A stretch of DNA of 64,000 nt from Duganella alba (lineage in GTDB: Bacteria > Pseudomonadota > Gammaproteobacteria > Burkholderiales > Burkholderiaceae_D): contig NZ_WKJN01000029.1 of assembly GCF_009674495.1 (NCBI RefSeq), forward strand, positions 17,785 to 81,784, given 5' to 3'. Within the stretch, counting starts at the first letter, position 1; each line of letters starts with the position of its first letter. Made by a program: the position numbers and the translations under genes. The notes under the pieces were generated by a model, which searched no databases, was not told the origin of the DNA, and was given only the letters and a program-made list of their open reading frames with translations. Below are positions 61,773 to 64,000 of this stretch, piece by piece.

Positions 61773-62435
61773 TTAATCCGCGCTTGCGGTGTCCGTTTCA
61801 GCTTCGGTTAAGCCGCCACGGCCCCACAGCTGCATGACCCAGCGCTTGATGTGGCCGAGCTTGCGGTGGAAGAAGTGGTCGGCGCCGGGGATGACGATGA
61901 CCGGAATGTCCTGCGGCCGCAGCCAGTCCAGCACGTCGCGCAGCGGAATGGTGTCGTCCTGTTCGCCGTGGATCAGGATGGTGTCGGCCGGGATGTCGGC
62001 CATTTCCCATTTCTTGGCGGCGGCGCCGACCAGCACCAGGCGCTCGGCCGGCGTGCCGGCGGCGGCCAGGCGCTTTGCCAGGTGGGTTTGCACAAAGGTG
62101 CCGAAGGAGAACCCGGCCAGCGCCACCGGCAGTGCCGGATATTTTTCCGTCATCCAGTGGTGCACGATGGCCATGTCGTCGGTTTCGCCGAGGCCGTGGT
62201 CGTGCACGCCTTCGGACTGGCCGACGCCGCGGAAGTTGATGCGCGCCACCACGTAGCCGAGGCCGACGAAGGTGCGCATCAGCGTCACCGCCACCTTGTT
62301 GTCCATGGTGCCGCCGTACAGCGGATGCGGGTGCGCTACCAGGGCCACGCCGCGCGGCTCGCTCTCCGGATAGTCGATGACGCCTTCCATTTGGCCGGCG
62401 CCGCCGGCCAGGGTGAATTTTTCGCTCTTGTTCAT
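61773..62435 (-). CDS. Alpha/beta hydrolase (dienelactone-hydrolase-like)
   Basis: 220 residues. HPHPLYGGTMDNKV near the N-terminus, nucleophile elbow GFSFGTF, Asp in the ILIHGEQDDTIP segment and His in PGADHFFH complete a hydrolase triad. Cytoplasmic, substrate unknown. It lies 5 bp after the [2Fe-2S] protein gene. Confidence 0.9.
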   Translation of the reverse strand: MNKSEKFTLAGGAGQMEGVIDYPESEPRGVALVAHPHPLYGGTMDNKVAVTLMRTFVGLGYVVARINFRGVGQSEGVHDHGLGETDDMAIVHHWMTEKYPALPVALAGFSFGTFVQTHLAKRLAAAGTPAERLVLVGAAAKKWEMADIPADTILIHGEQDDTIPLRDVLDWLRPQDIPVIVIPGADHFFHRKLGHIKRWVMQLWGRGGLTEAETDTASAD

Positions 62436-62440
62436 GGGGT

Positions 62441-62758
62441 TCAGATCTTCAGACGTTCGACGACCTGGCCGTTGACCAGGTGGCTGTCGATGATTTCATC
62501 GATATCGCTGGTGTCGACATAGGTGTACCAGGTGCCTTCCGGGTAGACCACCAGCACCGGGCCTTCTTCGCAGCGGTCCAGGCAGCCGGCCTGGTTGATG
62601 CGGACCTTGCCGTGGCCGTTGATGTCGAGTTGCTTGCAGCGTTTCTTGGCGTGTTTTTGCGCGACTTCGGCGCCGTGGTCGCCGCAGCTGTTGCGGCCGT
62701 CGTCACGCTTGTTCATGCAGAAGAACACGTGGTGCTTGAAGTAGGGGGTATCGCTCAT
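62441..62758 (-). CDS. Thioredoxin-like [2Fe-2S] ferredoxin
   Basis: 105 residues with C14, C25, C59 and C63 spaced as in thioredoxin-like ferredoxins (HHVFFCMNKRDDGRNSCG, INQAGCLDRCEEGP). A small cytoplasmic electron carrier, common next to this hydrolase in betaproteobacteria. The partner is unknown. Confidence 0.92.
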   Translation of the reverse strand: MSDTPYFKHHVFFCMNKRDDGRNSCGDHGAEVAQKHAKKRCKQLDINGHGKVRINQAGCLDRCEEGPVLVVYPEGTWYTYVDTSDIDEIIDSHLVNGQVVERLKI

Positions 62759-62785
62759 GGCCGTGCCTCTTGAAAGTCGTAACCG

Positions 62786-64000
62786 CTATGATACCTTGGC
62801 CGCGTTCAGCTTGTGGGACGGCAGCCAGAGGAACCAGACGGCAAAAAACGGCCACAGCAGCGACAGGAACTGCGCCGCGCCATTGAAGTTCAGGAACTTG
62901 CCCTGGACCCATGTTTGCAAAGTGGCCACGAAATACGGGTTGGCCGGCGTGATATTGATGATGGCCAGGCCCAGCAGCAGGGTGGTGATCGCCAGCCGCC
63001 GCTGCGCCACGTGCGGCGCGTAGGCCAGCCCGGCCAGCATGATGGCGCCGATCAGGAAGCCGCCCTCGGCGCCCGGCGTGATCCAGACAAAGGCGTTTTC
63101 CGGCGAGAACAGCAGCGCCGTCGCCAGGCCCTTGACCAGCACCGAGGCGGCGATCATGGCCGCCACCATCAGCCCGCGCGGCGCCGGCTTGCGCAGCAGG
63201 CACAGCAGGGTCAGGCCGGCGCCCACCATGCCGCAGGCGGTGATGATGGTTTCCGACAGCCAGTATTGCTCCACCGTCAGGTCGACGTCCGGGCGGATCA
63301 GGCCGGCCAGGTCGATGTCCATGTCCAGCAGCTGCGACAGCCAGTCCGACAAAATCGGCAGCAGCTGGCCCAGGCCGTACAGGAAGTTCTGCGGATAGAT
63401 CTGCGCCAGCGGCCACAGCGCCAGCAGCACCAGCCCCTGGCTGGCGTGCGGCGCGAACCAGGCCTGGCGCAGGCGCTGCAGCTGGCTCTGGTCGAGCAGG
63501 CGGCGCACGGTCAGCACGCCGATCAGGCCGCCGATGGCGCAGCCGACCGCGTTGGTGTAGAAGTCCAGGTTGGAGGAGACGCGCGTCGGCAGGTAGGTCT
63601 GCACCGCCTCCATGGTGCCGGACACCAGCAGGCCGCTGGCGGCGGCGATCAGCAGCGCCCACAGGTTTTTGATGCGCGGGTACAGCGCGTACACGATCAG
63701 CGTGCCGAGCGGGATGTAGCCGACCACGTTGGTGATGGCGTCGAACTTGGTCCAGTAGCGCGGCATGCTGGTCGTTTCCAGGAAGATCAGCGGCGACAGG
63801 CCCTGGTTGTGCCAGCCGGAGAAGGGGAACCAGCTGGCGTAGATGATCAGGAACAGATAGGCCAGCAGCGCCGCGCGCGTGATCGGCGACGAGCGGGTGG
63901 CCGGCGTCACCGGCGGCTTGGCGTCCGCCGGCGGTGCGGCAGCTTGCGCCGGCGTCGGCCCTGGTGTGGCGGCAGGCGCTGGAGCGTCCGCCGGGGGCGG
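62786..64000 (-). CDS. VanZ-family membrane protein, 5' end beyond window
   Basis: At least 404 codons, open to the right edge. A GTG at 63910 is a possible start, but the preceding Pro/Ala-rich codons are also open, so the true start may lie outside. Six or more membrane helices; the VanZ part includes FDAITNVVGYIPLGTLIVYA and NLDFYTNAVGCAIGGLIG. VanZ-like proteins affect glycopeptide tolerance in some bacteria, but the function here is unknown. Confidence 0.82.
   Translation of the reverse strand, partial: PPPADAPAPAATPGPTPAQAAAPPADAKPPVTPATRSSPITRAALLAYLFLIIYASWFPFSGWHNQGLSPLIFLETTSMPRYWTKFDAITNVVGYIPLGTLIVYALYPRIKNLWALLIAAASGLLVSGTMEAVQTYLPTRVSSNLDFYTNAVGCAIGGLIGVLTVRRLLDQSQLQRLRQAWFAPHASQGLVLLALWPLAQIYPQNFLYGLGQLLPILSDWLSQLLDMDIDLAGLIRPDVDLTVEQYWLSETIITACGMVGAGLTLLCLLRKPAPRGLMVAAMIAASVLVKGLATALLFSPENAFVWITPGAEGGFLIGAIMLAGLAYAPHVAQRRLAITTLLLGLAIINITPANPYFVATLQTWVQGKFLNFNGAAQFLSLLWPFFAVWFLWLPSHKLNAAKVS

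Overview
The window is a high-GC chromosomal segment of a betaproteobacterium, most likely Oxalobacteraceae (Duganella/Massilia/Janthinobacterium type). The evidence is the gene order gyrB-dnaN-dnaA // rpmH-rnpA-yidD-yidC-mnmE around the expected replication-origin site, a DUF4148 protein, a NodT-type outer-membrane factor, and long GGGGTCAG-ended palindromes between genes. Assignments come from reading translated motifs by eye; no database search was run.

Layout. (1) 1-13,500: a giant minus-strand gene for a 3,428-residue protein that is almost entirely a degenerate octapeptide array ending in an EF-hand-like calcium-binding module. It is followed on the same strand by a TPR / GT41 (O-GlcNAc-transferase-like) / GT2 / methyltransferase fusion that runs off the left edge. 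(2) 13,690-21,600: nudC, folE, a thioredoxin-fold protein, an M28 peptidase, a DUF4148 protein, a chemoreceptor, a lipoprotein and OmpW. (3) 21,660-28,090: an FNR/ANR-like site divides ompW from a tightly coupled operon, which encodes a periplasmic molybdenum hydroxylase (iorAB-like), then soxXYZA-like genes, then a flavocytochrome c pair (soxEF/fccAB). There is no soxB or soxCD, and SoxY has an altered C-terminal arm. (4) 28,090-32,920: a tripartite drug exporter (NodT/EmrA/EmrB) with a divergent HxlR regulator and a palindromic operator. (5) 32,920-35,290: a solute-binding protein, a DJ-1/PfpI protein and a stress protein. (6) 35,380-43,200: an orphan type VI secretion fragment (tssF, tssG, vgrG) whose vgrG turns AT-rich partway through and leads into a putative cysteine-hydrolase effector and a membrane-anchored immunity protein. 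Decayed IS3-family and C5-methyltransferase remnants follow. (7) 43,250-52,850: the replication-origin core genes. (8) 52,850-64,000: housekeeping and signalling genes, namely a truncated DUF4160/DUF2442 pair, an SMP-30 family protein with a diguanylate cyclase, a zinc-ribbon protein, an HPt protein, a CAP-domain lipoprotein, pssA, an aldo/keto reductase, an EAL-like/HDOD protein, a D,D-carboxypeptidase, a hydrolase, a [2Fe-2S] protein and a VanZ protein cut by the right edge.

The strongest candidates for undescribed biology are the giant Ser/Thr-rich octad protein beside an OGT-like fusion enzyme, the molybdenum hydroxylase-Sox hybrid operon without SoxB, and the family of near-perfect 86-94 bp palindromes placed at stop codons with conserved outer and variable inner stems.
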